From: Cystobasidium ongulense
Lineage: Eukaryota; Basidiomycota; Cystobasidiomycetes; Cystobasidiales; Cystobasidiaceae
Assembly (NCBI GenBank): GCA_022835595.1
Contig: BQUP01000003.1
Location: forward strand, 1,223,704 to 1,287,703
Direction of reading: 5' to 3'
Length of the DNA: 64,000 bases
The notes under the pieces are model-generated. The model had not been told where the DNA came from, did no database searches, and worked only from the letters and a program-made list of their open reading frames with translations. Shown here piece by piece: positions 26,040 through 37,270 of this stretch. The translations under genes and the position numbers were made by a program. Numbering within the stretch: position 1 is the first letter of the stretch; every line of letters begins with the position of its first letter.

Positions 26040-27370
26040 ATGAGCGCAGCAGCAGAACCTGTCGTCATAAGCTACTCGAGTCTGCTCCACGATGATCTCA
26101 GCTCGCTCTACGACGACATCACGCGAGGGTTTGGATCTGAACCCGACTGTCTCGGCTTGATCATAGTCAAGGATCTGCCAGACCAGTACTCGCAGCTTCG
26201 CGAAAAGGCTTTAAGAGCATCTGCACAGTTCGCAAGCTTGCCGGAAGATGTAAAAGAGAGGTACACCGATCCCGCAAGCTCGTACAGTTTCGGCTGGTCG
26301 CACGGCAAAGGCAAGCAAGCAAGGCTTTCGTTTCGCTAGGATTGACGCGTCTACGGGCAAATTTGTCTGACTCTTATCTCTACAGAGGTTATGAATGGTG
26401 TACCAGGTGAGTGGCATTAATGTTATAGGTGTCTTATAGCTTATACTGAACTTTCAACACAGACACCCTAAAGGGTTCGTACTATGCAAATCCACTGTGC
26501 GACAAGCCAGAAGTGTCGGAAGGCTTGAAGACGGAACACCCAAGCTATCTTCGAGACAACGTCTGGCCCACACAAGACGACTGCCCCGACTTTGAACACG
26601 ACGTGAAAGCTCTGGCTCGCTTTATGACGGAAACAGCTTGCTTGCTCGCCAAGGCCTGTGACAAACTGGTAGCACAGCACAGCAATAGCCCTTCGGTCGA
26701 GAAGATGATAGCATCGTCTCGGTGCTCTAAAGCTCGCCTGCTACATTACTTTCCTCCTGCAAACCAGGTTGTATCGCTGCAGAGTGGCACAAGCGAGAAG
26801 GGGACAGCCGAGGACAAGGCAGATTCGTGGTAGGGTTTAAGTCTGGCGCATGATTCAGGGTACATGCGCTGACTATAGGGATACAGGTGCGGTGACCATC
26901 TCGACCACTCTCTTCTTACCGCGCTATGCCCCGCCATGTATCTTTTCCACCCGGATGGTGAAAAAGGCCTGTCACCTTTAGCAGTCCCGGCTCCAACAGC
27001 TTCTGCGGGCCTCTTCATACGGACACGGTCAGGGAAGGAACTGCAGGCGAAGATTCCTTCAGATTGCATGGCCTTTCAGACGGGCGAAGCGCTGCAGCTC
27101 CTGACTGGCAACCAACTGCAAGCAACGCCGCATTATGTTGCTGCAGGAACCGACGGAGCAATCTTGCCTTCGGTGCTGTCGACTATCGAAAAGAAGAAGT
27201 CGGAGGATTCAGCTTGGCAGAATGTACAGGCGGGTGTCATCTCGCGCGAGACAATGGCAGTCTTCCTCCAGCCAGATGTTGGAGAAGTGATAGGATCGGA
27301 TGGAGAGACGTTTGGTCAGTTTACGAAGCGCATCCTGGAAAGTCATTATGATAGTGAAGCGGAGAGGTAG
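26040..27370 (+). CDS. 2-oxoglutarate/Fe(II) oxygenase, isopenicillin-N-synthase-like
   Basis: This is a non-haem Fe(II) 2-oxoglutarate-dependent oxygenase of the IPNS/DIOX type, substrate unknown. The ATG at 26040 opens MSAAAEPVVISYSSLLHDD. The N-terminal DIOX_N-like region shows GLIIVKDLPDQYSQLREKAL and FASLPEDVKERY. The middle has SYYANPLCDKPEV and FMTETACLLAKACDKL. The iron site appears as HLDHS (H-x-D, in WCGDHLDHSLLTAL); a later TPHYV provides the second His. The family RxS 2-oxoglutarate anchor is not evident, so cofactor use is inferred. Introns lie at about 26319-26385, 26406-26461 and 26831-26887. The stop TAG is at 27368-27370. An E-box at 25955-25960 lies in the promoter. Many such fungal genes act in small-molecule metabolism; no cluster partners are visible here. 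Confidence 0.8.
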
Positions 27371-27766
27371 TGATAGATGCGGTGATATATCAGCACCAAC
27401 TGTCACTTTTACGCTGAAGGAGAGCAAAAGTATACTATCATTCTTTCTATAACATGTCACGTGCGGTGTTCTGACGGTCCTGGAGGAGGTCGTGGTATGT
27501 GGTGGATGGCATACTCGCAAGCCTGGTCTGCAGTTCCATCATTGTTCGCTGCCCATCTGTCCACTCCGCTATGCGTGTTATTGCTCTCGAATTATTCCAA
27601 ATTTCTGCGCCTGCTTTGCTCACCTCGCCGGCGTTGGGCGGACTTTGCGACTTTTCTATCAGCGTTGACTGGAAGAAAGCTGAAGAAACCTGCTGGGAGC
27701 CTGCATGCGGTGACACGAGCAGTCCATCTACAAGTACTATAAGCAGCCAGCCAGCCTGTCGCTGCA

Positions 27767-29527
27767 ATGAGCGAGTCAAGGCAAGCGGCTTCTGGTGCCG
27801 TCGCGCTCGAGAACAAAAAGAGCCAGAGCAAGAGCCCGGGCAAGAAGAAACAGCAGCCATATCCGATGTGGGCGCCATGCCATCCAACTGACGGACTGCA
27901 CAGCATCCACTGACGCTCATCCACCTGTATCACTTTCCAGGTATCTCGGCGGACTTGCAGGTGAGCAAGAGCGTGATCGGCTATGGAAGACGATAGATAT
28001 GCTGCATGTTCGTCGTAGACGTGCAGGCTGGCTGATGCTTGATTGTCATGACACGCAGCTTCTATAGCAGCCGTCGCTACGCACCCGCTGGACGTCAGCA
28101 AGGTGTAAGGAGATTTTCCCAGCCGGGCTCTCGAGCGAATGGCAATATACAGAAAGCAGCGGCATTCGCTGATTTCAAGGGTTTCCCCCCTCGCACAGCC
28201 GGATGCAGACTAGCAAGCACCATTCCATGTTCAAGGTCCTAGCCGACTCGGTAAAGACAGACGGTAGGTCAAGTCCGAAACTGCCCCGTATGAGGGGCGC
28301 CGCTGAAAAAGTAGAATCCCCGACTTCACTACACATGCAGGCATCGCCAAAGGAGCCTATGCTGGACTGTCTGCAAGTTTACTGCGCCAGCTGTGAGTTG
28401 ATGCATCTGTCTATATCGGCTCCTCCGTCCTGAACTTAAACGTAACCATGTAGAACATACTCCCTAACCCGCTTTGCGGTATACGACAAGACGAAAGAAT
28501 ACCTGGGCCAGAACAACGAAGGGGCTTTCTCGTTGTGGCAATTAGCAGTTGCTGGCGCGGCAGCGGGAGCAGCAGGGGGCTGTGAGTGGGCATCTCGACT
28601 TCAGGCTCTCCGACTCAGACTAAGCTCTATTCGCCCTTTTGCAACACAGTGGCTGGTAACCCGGCAGATATTGTGTTGGTGCGGATGATCTCAGACGTGA
28701 ATAGACCTCCCGCGGAGCAACTGAAGTATAAGAACGCGTGAGTATTCCCCACCTCCACGATACTCTGATCTCTGACGTTGTATTTTCAGAATCCAAGGCG
28801 TGAGGAGTATAATCCAGGACGAAGGCGCAATTTCCCTATTCAGAGGGTTAGGTCCTAATGTAGCTCGAGCAATCATCATGAACTCGAGCCAACTTGCATC
28901 GTAGGTGCTTTCTTGGTTAAATGTAAACGTTTCCCTGCTGAAATGGTTGCTCTAGATACGACTCTTTCAAAGGTCTGCTCCTGCGAAGCGGCTATTTCTC
29001 CGACAATCTGTTTGCACACTTCACGGCCGGCTTAATGGCTGGAACAGTGGCTACAACTGTGTAAGTGCAGTCACACGCAAGAGGAAAAAATGGACACTAA
29101 TTGCGAAGATCTAGCTGTGCGCCCTTCGATGTAGTGAAGTCGCGGGTTAGTAGTCATTTATATATTCAGATGTCCGCTTACCTGACAGATGCCCTTTCCA
29201 GATAATGAATTCCTCCGGGAACGACACCGTGAGTGACCGCATATTGTGTTACGGAATGGTCGCACTGACCTCGAGACAATTTGCAGGTTATGCAAATAAT
29301 TCGCCGCTCATTTGCCAAGGAGGGTATTTCTTGGTGCTTCCGGGGATGGACGCCAGCCTGGATTCGCTTGGCGCCTAACAGTCTCATTATTTTCATGTCG
29401 TTAGAGGTAAGTGAGCCTGAGCCTGTAGAGCCCGTTTTATTCTAATGTTTGTCCTCCACTCCAGCAACTTCGTAAGTTTGTTGACAAGACAAGGGAGCGT
29501 AAAGCCGGCGCCTCCATTGTACGATAG
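27767..29527 (+). CDS. DIC1: Mitochondrial dicarboxylate carrier (SLC25 family)
   Basis: This is an inner-membrane carrier that exchanges malate or succinate for phosphate. The ATG at 27767 opens MSESRQAASGAVALENKKSQ. The spliced product shows three carrier repeats, each with the P-x-D/E-x-x-K/R signature: THPLDVSK, NPADIVLVRM and APFDVVKSRI. Diagnostic DIC-like segments are YLGGLAG, AYAGLSASLLRQLTYSLTRFAV, FSLWQLAVAGAAAGAAG, GVRSIIQDEGAISLFRGLGPN, MNSSQLASYDSFKG, FAKEGISWCFRGWTPAWIRL and the final QLRKFVDKTRE. At least nine short introns split it. The stop TAG is at 29525-29527. Assignment to the carrier family is certain; the dicarboxylate subtype rests on the RQLTYSLTRF-type segment and GLGPN spacing. 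Confidence 0.88.
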
Positions 29528-30323
29528 CCCACATATGTAAAACAACACTTTAACGTAGTCTCGCCATTGGGCTGTCTTTTGCGTCACCATTCATCGCCCG
29601 TTGTCTCCCTTCTTTGGCTAGCAATTTCCCTAGCCCGGTCATTTATCGGCTTCAGTGTAGACTCTTGCATACATCAAAACAAACGGAATAGTGGCCCCTA
29701 CAAGTACTCTATGTATTATTGCATTCACCTGCAGGTCAGCGGATTGGGCAAAAGTAGTCGCGGGCGGGGGAGAGCACAGAGTCGTTCGCAGGCAGTTCAG
29801 GACAAGTGTAGTATCACTCACAGAGGTGCTAGAGCTGCTCGAACAGGCTGCACGCCTCCGTGGGGCGCTTGAAGCGGATTGACGTGGGTTGTTGTTCGCG
29901 ACATGGTGGGCAGACTGGGACCTGCGACAGAGGTGGAGGAGCGCGACGGGGGGTCAGGGAGGCGTCTACAAGGACAGCCTGCAGTGCTGCTGATGCCTGT
30001 GTGGAGGTCAGCTGCGATGTATGTGTGTGGATGAGGATGCGAGAGAACCAGCTTGACCCATCGCCTGCTATTCGCCGGGATCACCACCAGCCAACTTTCG
30101 TCCATGGGTCTGGCTGGGTGGTTGGGTCTGACGCTTGGGTCTGGCTTCGCATCTCTTAAACGTTGCATTCGTTGCATTGGCTGTCAATATAAAGATAGAA
30201 AAGAATAGGGTATAAAACACGGGTCATGCCTAACAGAGTGTCCGTCTTCACCGTCATCGGCTCGTTCGCGTCTCGTCAAGGGTCATCTAATGGGGAATTA
30301 ACTGATGTCTTTCCAGCCGTCAC
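29528..30323. other. Intergenic region, convergent side of the FKS1 gene
   Basis: These 796 bases lie between the carrier stop and the FKS1 stop. The plus strand has no supported gene. On the minus strand a possible small gene is listed separately at 29637-29903. A weakly purine-rich, repeat-free stretch follows to the FKS1 3' end. Confidence 0.4.
29637..29903 (-). CDS. Possible small membrane protein (about 50 aa)
   Basis: On the minus strand an ATG at 29901-29903 opens MSRTTTHVNPLQAPHGGVQP, followed by VRAALAPL, a GTGAGT donor, an intron with GCTGAC branch site, and a second exon with a hydrophobic segment (VLVGATIPFVLMYARVYTEADK) ending TGA at 29637-29639. An acceptor TAG just before AGTACTTG keeps the frame; the stronger CTGCAG acceptor 20 bases earlier would not. 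The result would be a single-span, tail-anchored-like small protein such as a mitochondrial complex subunit. The family is not recognised, and this is only a candidate. Confidence 0.3.
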
Positions 30324-33300
30324 TTAGATAGAGTCACAGAAGCTGCAATAAACTTCGAGGTGGTCGTGGAAGATGATCTGCGCGTGTGGAGAAATTCGAA
30401 TATCAGCTGAAATGGATTTACTGTATATTACGGGAACACAGGAACTTACGGGAAGGGCAATCAAAGCTGCAACAAGAATTGCACCCGCGAAGAAGACTAG
30501 ACCATATTTGAATTCTATTATGCGTCTTGCTTTGCGTGCACGCGCTGAGAAGATCGCGGGATGGACTGGTGGCAAAACAAAAAGTCAACATTTTTTTCTA
30601 AAGACAGGTTGTTGAGCGAAAACGTACTTTGTGCGGATTTTCGCAGCCAGAATAAAAGTGTACTGTGCGCAGTATCGATGTATGGAATGCAGCACGGGAT
30701 GAAGAGGATGTAGAGGAGCAGATGTCCGGTGATGCAGTCACCGGCAAACATCGACAGCTCGACAATCTTGACGACGTATTCACGTAGTGGTTGTGTGAAA
30801 GCGTGTGACCCGAGTCCTCTTCCATACCAGCGTCCTGTCCAGAAAGCGCGATTCGATTCGTCGTGCTTAAATTCTCTGCTCATGAAGCAAGCGATAAGAA
30901 TCTTCAAGAGAAGTCTCTGGATAGCGATCGCAGCCAATACTCCAACGACGGCATGAGATGTTGACCAGGCCTCGAGGAACCAGAGGAATTCGAAGCAAAC
31001 AATATAGCCGACAATGCTTAAAGCATGAGCGATCGCCGCAGTGACGGCACCAAACTGATGAAAGAGGAGAGACAGAAGAGTCGGTGAGTGCGGGGAAACA
31101 TACTCCTTGAAAGACTGGAAAGGCGGCTTACCTTGCCACAGCTATTCAGCATCGGACCAGCCAAGAGGGCAACAAAAAACACAACGAGGAGAACCACGGC
31201 ATTCCAGACGATGGGACCGAAAGAAATGATTGCCAAGCGGAGGAGGGCGTTGACTGGCCGAGCAGAGAGTGATTTTGTAAAAGTATAAGCCAGAAGAAGG
31301 ATGAACGCTTGAAGCGTAGGTCCAGAGAGCTCGGAGATTATGATTGTCTTCCATCCTACACGAGGTACGTCGATTGACAGCTTCTCGGAAGGCACTCCAA
31401 GCTTCTTCTTCTTGAATCCAGTGATGCGTGTTCGACTGAGACGGCAGTAACCAATCCAAGAATTTGCGTGTGATTTGGTGTTACCTCGAGACAGCCATCG
31501 AAGATACTCTCTATAGTCTACAAGGAAGTCACCCATGGAGAATTGATGAGGGTTGAAGACGAAAGGAGCGATGCAAAGGGCCACTGTGCATATGGAAAGC
31601 AAGTATCAGTCACCGCCCGACTGTGAGAACGAATTGTGCCAAATCTATCCTACTTACGGACTGTAAACCAGAAGTAGGTGATGTGCCAGATCCAGATTGT
31701 CATTGTAATATAAACAAGTAGTCCCAATGTCCTCATACCCATGTAGATACTAGGTCCGGCGAAACGGGAATAGAGGATAGCGAAGGAAATTCTGGAAGTC
31801 GCAAAGCCACGACCAGTAGCAATGTATCTTGCACCACCAAAGGATAGATCACTCAAGATGGAGTGGGTAAGAATCTGTGTGTTGAAGATCTCGAAGATGG
31901 GCGAGAGGGAAAGGAACTGTTTGCCCAGGCGGTAAAGAGCTCGCAAGACTCCTCTTTCGCACAGCTCTTGCAGGAAAAGAGGAAGGAAGGAGATAAAGAA
32001 GACGACGAAGATGGAAATGATGCAGCGCTTGATCCAGTCGTAGACGGGAACGAGATTGTAGCATCCAGACTGGTTGCCTACAAATTGACCATCGGACGTG
32101 TATCTGCAGATGAAGAGGCCTTGGTTCATGGTACCTAGGAGGACGAGCACGATCATGAAGAATTGAACAGCAGTGATGATGAGGATGTTGTTGATGTGGA
32201 ATCCTGGATGAGCGTAGTAAAAGGTCAAGAATCGATCCAGGGGCAGTTGTGTACCGAGGTAATAGCTGTAAAGTGGGCAGGTTAGGAGACGACCAGGAAA
32301 GCTGCTTCGGGATGCAGCAACTTACTACTCGCGCGACAACATCTGTTCACCCATACCAGTTCCAATCTTGGTTTGGAAATTCAAAATGGTGCCAAATCCA
32401 AGATCACGACCTTTACCACATTGGTAGTACTCGGTGTGCTTGATGCGACCTCCACGACCAAATGCATTCATACCAGCATAGATATCCTCGTTGAGATGCA
32501 ATCCCTTCTGTGCTTTCGAAACACCACCTCGCGTTGTCATGAAAATACCAGCAAGGAAATCAGGGTGACCGTAATGCAACTTGCCGCCGATTTGAGCCAA
32601 CGCTCGCGCAAGGAGGGTACCGAAAGTCTGTTCTTTACCAGCCGCGACGTCTCCCAAGATACCGATGTTCTCTGAGAAAATGTATTCACGGGCGCCAACA
32701 ATGGCGACGGGAGGTTTGACGGTGTATGGCGCATTTGCGGCATATGGATTCTGCTGGCCGATGTGGAACTCTTCGAACTCGCCCAATACGTTTCGGATCT
32801 TGAGACATTCCTCGAGGTAGTTGTCCTGATTGGCATCGATGAGCTGAAGGTATTCTCCACGGTAGAAGATAATAGCATGGTTCTGGTTGTCGGACTTTCC
32901 GTCGCCCAGAATGGGATTACCGGGCAGTTCAATCCTGAACTTAGGGCGGCGACGTCCGTCGGGCAAGATCTCAGAGTGTCCATCGATAAGTGCAGAGTAA
33001 ATGCGAGGTTCGCCTCCTTCTTTCCGTGGTCGTTCTTCATCGAGGTAGGCAATCTGTAGGTCGGGATAGGCGCGCAACAAGAATTCAGTATTCTCCACTT
33101 CCTCTTTGCTAAACTTTGAGTATCGCTGCATGGAGATGACAAATCGGAACTTGCGGCGAGCCATACGCTCTAGCTCGCGCTCGAGTCGCTCAGTGTTGCC
33201 GCCAAATTGCTGGACGATTTCTGGGTTTTCTACTCGGTAAAGGAGCTTGATGGCCTTGCTGTAGTTCATGAAACCCGACACAGTACGGTAAAGCGTCTGG

Positions 33301-36300
33301 GCACGTAGAGACGCCCAGATTCGTGTTCTCAAGGTGTATTCGGGGGCGGCAGATTTGAAACCAATAGTGTAGAAAGGAATATCGTCGGCGACCTTACTTT
33401 TCGTTTCGGACTTTTCGTCAGAACTGCCAGCACCGTTTGCGAATGGGTAATTGGAGAACACTGAAGATTCTTCAGCGAGAATCTTGGTATCGCGAACGAA
33501 GTTGTCCCACTCGAGGGGATGCAGCTGTTTGAGGTATTCGAGCAGAGTAACGCGGGTATTTTGATCCTCTTCACGTATGATTTCTCGAAGGGAAAGCAAG
33601 ATCTTCTCAGAGTAGTGAGGTGTGAGAACTGTAAATGTAGGCATGGCATCGATTGGCAAGGGTTCGGGAATGGCAGTTGTCAGAGACTGAGCAAAGAAGG
33701 AGATTCTGCGCTCGGCTTCCGAGCCGCGTGGGAAAAACTCTTGTTTCAGGCCTTTGTCATCTTGCGAGATGAAGAAGACTGGCGCTCGAAGTGTTCGACG
33801 TCCATCTGCTTCGGAAGAAACCTGGTGATAGAGCAAACGCTGGACGTGATCGATTGAGAGCAAGTGCTCTCTGTACATGGAGATGATGACGGCGTTCCAA
33901 ACTTGAGATACGAGGACCTTTGGCTTGTACTTGATTTCCATATCGGCAGTGGCTAGCAGCTTGGCGTAGATGCGCTTGGGTAATCGAGTAAAGATGTCTT
34001 TCCAAGGTGTCCAGATAGACAGACCGAGGGCAAAGGAGCGTGCAATGGAGAAGACGGTGTTCCAGATGACGTACCACAGGAAGGTATCGAGGAAGAAGAG
34101 AACCAGATCCATCACGAACATTGCTGCGAGAGTGAACGTAGGTTGGTATTGGCAGAGGCTGTTGCCCATAATCGAGTCTCGACAGTTTTGAACTCTCATG
34201 CCAACCATGACGCGAATAGGATTTTCAAACGACAGCGTCAAGAAAAAGTAGGATTCGGTAAACTTGCATCCAAAGATGAGGATCCAGAGAGCCAAGCTTG
34301 TGATTCGCTCGGTACGGGTGAGGCGTGGATAAGAGGCAGTAAAGGTCTGGTTTGCGAGATACTTTCTTGCCTTGCCTCCCACGCGATCTCCGAACATGCG
34401 TCCAGAAGGTACAACAGAGTATAGGATGACTGCCGAGAGAGCGATGCCAAACTCAACGTAGCTGAGAATGCGCGCAATTGTAGTAAAGCGGATTGTAGTG
34501 CCGTGAGAGATGTAGAGGTAGGGTCCAAGCGTTGCGGCGAAGATTGCGACGAGGAAGAGCAGTCTTGCAGTAAGATGAGAGTTATTCGACCAATTGGATG
34601 GAATGTATGACCATTCTGCGAGTGTTGCTGCAATCATAATGAGCGAGGCGGCGGCGCCACCCAGACCAACAGAACCCCAACGCATCGAAGGGGCGTAGTC
34701 TTTCTGGCCAGCGAGGGTGTAAATGTTTGTAGCGCTGTGGTAGAGAAGATACGAAAGGCAAAGGTGATCAGACGGTGCTGAATGACTTGGACCGAGACTC
34801 GAACATACACGAAGGCAGTGTAGAACCAGTACATCGAGATGTGCATGACCCAGATCCGGTTAAAATTGACCAAGAGGTGGAGGAAGGAGCGTTTCTCGTA
34901 GTATGTCTTGGAGAAAACCCTGTTCCATTCGACCTTGTCGAACTTCATGAATCGCTGATTTGGGGGAACGTCGACAAGGCGGGTCTACAATCAACGGACG
35001 CATTTCAGCACAAGATGACAATGCTCAACAATCACAGGGGAAATCTGACGCACCTTGTCAGTCAGTACAATCTTGGCGATGCCCTCTGGATACCAGAAGA
35101 GCTGATTGACATCGTCGTAGCCGATGGTGGTGTCGTGGTCCTTTTCCTTCTTGACGAATACACCATTGTCCACCTCGTAGGATTGGTCTCTGATGAAGCG
35201 GTAGAGAGGTCGGATGACGGAGCGAAGGTATAGACCTTCAGGGACGGGCTCTGTCCTGTTCTGGCACTCTGGGGAGCGGTAGTAGTCGTCTGCACACTTG
35301 AAAATAAAGCAGAGACACTCCGGGACAAATCTGACCTGGGCGGCTTCACCCCAGCAGAGCAGGTAGAGTGCAAGCTGGCGGACGCGGTCGTAGTCCGACA
35401 TGTTTGCCATTGCGTGTCTCCATCTGCTTGCTGCCGACTCTATCGATTTTGTGGCGCCCGACTTTGCTTTTCGCGCAAGACCGCCAAGTGGAGCGGTTTG
35501 AGTTTGTCCAATGGCATTTTCCAAGTCTAATTGCGAACTGAAATACTTGAGAGGGGAAAGAGAGCGAATGAGTCTAGTGATGCATGGATGCCTGGTCTGT
35601 GCTTACCCATAGCCTGTAGTTTGCATTGGGCCCGCCGATGTACTGGCTGTGGAGGGAGAGCAGCGCGGCAGCGGGGGAGGAGCGCGAAGCTTTCGAGTCG
35701 AGCTGGACCATGAGGAGGTCAAAGACATTACGGGAAGAATTTTTCTGAAATCCAAACTTGTTAGAAAGCTTTCGGAAAAAGAGAGCATTAGTTAATGTAG
35801 GCATTTGTAGAGGGAGGTGGATGGCCTCACATCCTCAAAGACATCTTCGATCTCTTCGCGCGACAGCGGGAGGGGATTGCCGTTTGTCTCGTTCCAGGCG
35901 GGGTATATATCCGTCTTGTCTGCAATGTACGAGTGCATCTCTGCGGTTGGCGTGTGTGCCGAGGACGAAGCATAGCCATTGTTGGGGAGTGGGTGCATCT
36001 GCTGGCTCTGCGAGTAGGCCTGGGGGTGCGAGAACGGGCCAGCTTGCTCGTCGGTCATTGCGGATTCCGAGTCTGACTGCATGTATCCTGCTGTGTGGTT
36101 GTGTGCGGTTGTAGTCGAGCGTGGTGTGGTCAATGTCGAATGAATATGCGAGGAATGGTGCGCGTTGAGCGGGAAGCGCGTTGGGACAAAGTCAGCCACG
36201 ACGACGGGCGAGACAGAGAGGGAGGAGCACCCACCAAACCTGCCATTGCCCCCCATCTGGTGAGCAGTGTGGACGCCCTCGCTGCCATACTCTGGCGTGT

Positions 36301-36307
36301 AGGCCAT
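30324..36307 (-). CDS. FKS1: 1,3-beta-D-glucan synthase catalytic subunit
   Basis: FKS1 is the plasma-membrane GT48 synthase that makes cell-wall 1,3-beta-glucan from UDP-glucose and is regulated by Rho1. The ATG at 36305-36307 opens [20 protein letters not shown]. Family landmarks follow: [86 protein letters not shown], the first membrane block, the long cytosolic domain ([75 protein letters not shown]) and the C-terminal membrane block. About eight introns are visible. The final exon is uncertain: after LIALP, either acceptor gives a short tail, with stop at 30324-30326 in one reading. The length of about 1,750-1,800 residues fits. Confidence 0.95.
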
Positions 36308-36914
36308 GCTGGTGGTGGTGTGTTGGCGCTGTCGCTGTCGACTGGCTGTAGAATGGCCGTGTGCTGTGCTGGGGGAGCGCCAGGACCTGGATCAGCACGA
36401 GGAGAGCGCGCATGCCATCATACACTCACATACTGACCCTATACCGTCTCAATCCTGCATCCAATCACCCCTCCAAGTCGTCCTGATGCAGAGAGGCGAG
36501 ATGCGATGTTTTCACCACTTTTACAGCGCGCCCGACTTCTCGATCGCAGCGATTTGGGGGTGCAGCGGTGAATCGATGGAGAGGACTGGTTGAAAGGCAG
36601 CAATTGGACGAGTAGGGCAGTGCGATCCACTTTGCTCGTGCACGCTTGCCCTCTCCAGGTGCTGGAGATGATTTGGAAGATTGCCACCGCTTTAGCCATC
36701 AACAGGCCAAGATTGTGCTGGAGGGTGGGCTGCATTGGGGAAAGATTAATGGCCGTTAATGACTGATTAGCACTGATAGATGGCATTGCTAATGGCATTA
36801 GTAAATTGGACTACCATCATTAGCAACCCTACTAACACTCATTACCACAGCCCTCCTTGTCATCACTAATCCTCCAGCCATCACTCTCCATCCACTCCCA
36901 ATTCCTCACCCAAC
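36308..36914. promoter_or_regulatory. Divergent promoter region FKS1 / Sec14-like gene
   Basis: These 607 bases lie between two divergent starts. Positions 36750-36850 carry several repeats of TTAATGAC, ATTAGCA and GGCATTAG-type words, unlike the coding flanks. No ORF is supported. Confidence 0.5.
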
Positions 36915-37222
36915 ATGGCTGGCTCGCCCAATCCACTCCCAGGTAGGCACATTCCTCTCTGTCGTTGCTCACTGCTGACTCTGCCTTGCCTGTCGCTGCT
37001 CGTGCTCTGCTCGTACTCTATGCCGCCTCGATCGCCCTATGGCCATACACCTCTACATGCAACCACAGCTGACGGCATCGTAGGAAAGCTCACTGACACC
37101 CAGCAAGCCGCCCTCAAGCAGTTCTGGAAGGTGGGTGGCTGGCTTGCTTGGAAGGACTTGTTTCATTCTCCCTTCTCTAGCTATTTGCACTGACGCATCA
37201 TACCCCATTCTATACTAACGGT

Positions 37223-37270
<48 letters not shown>

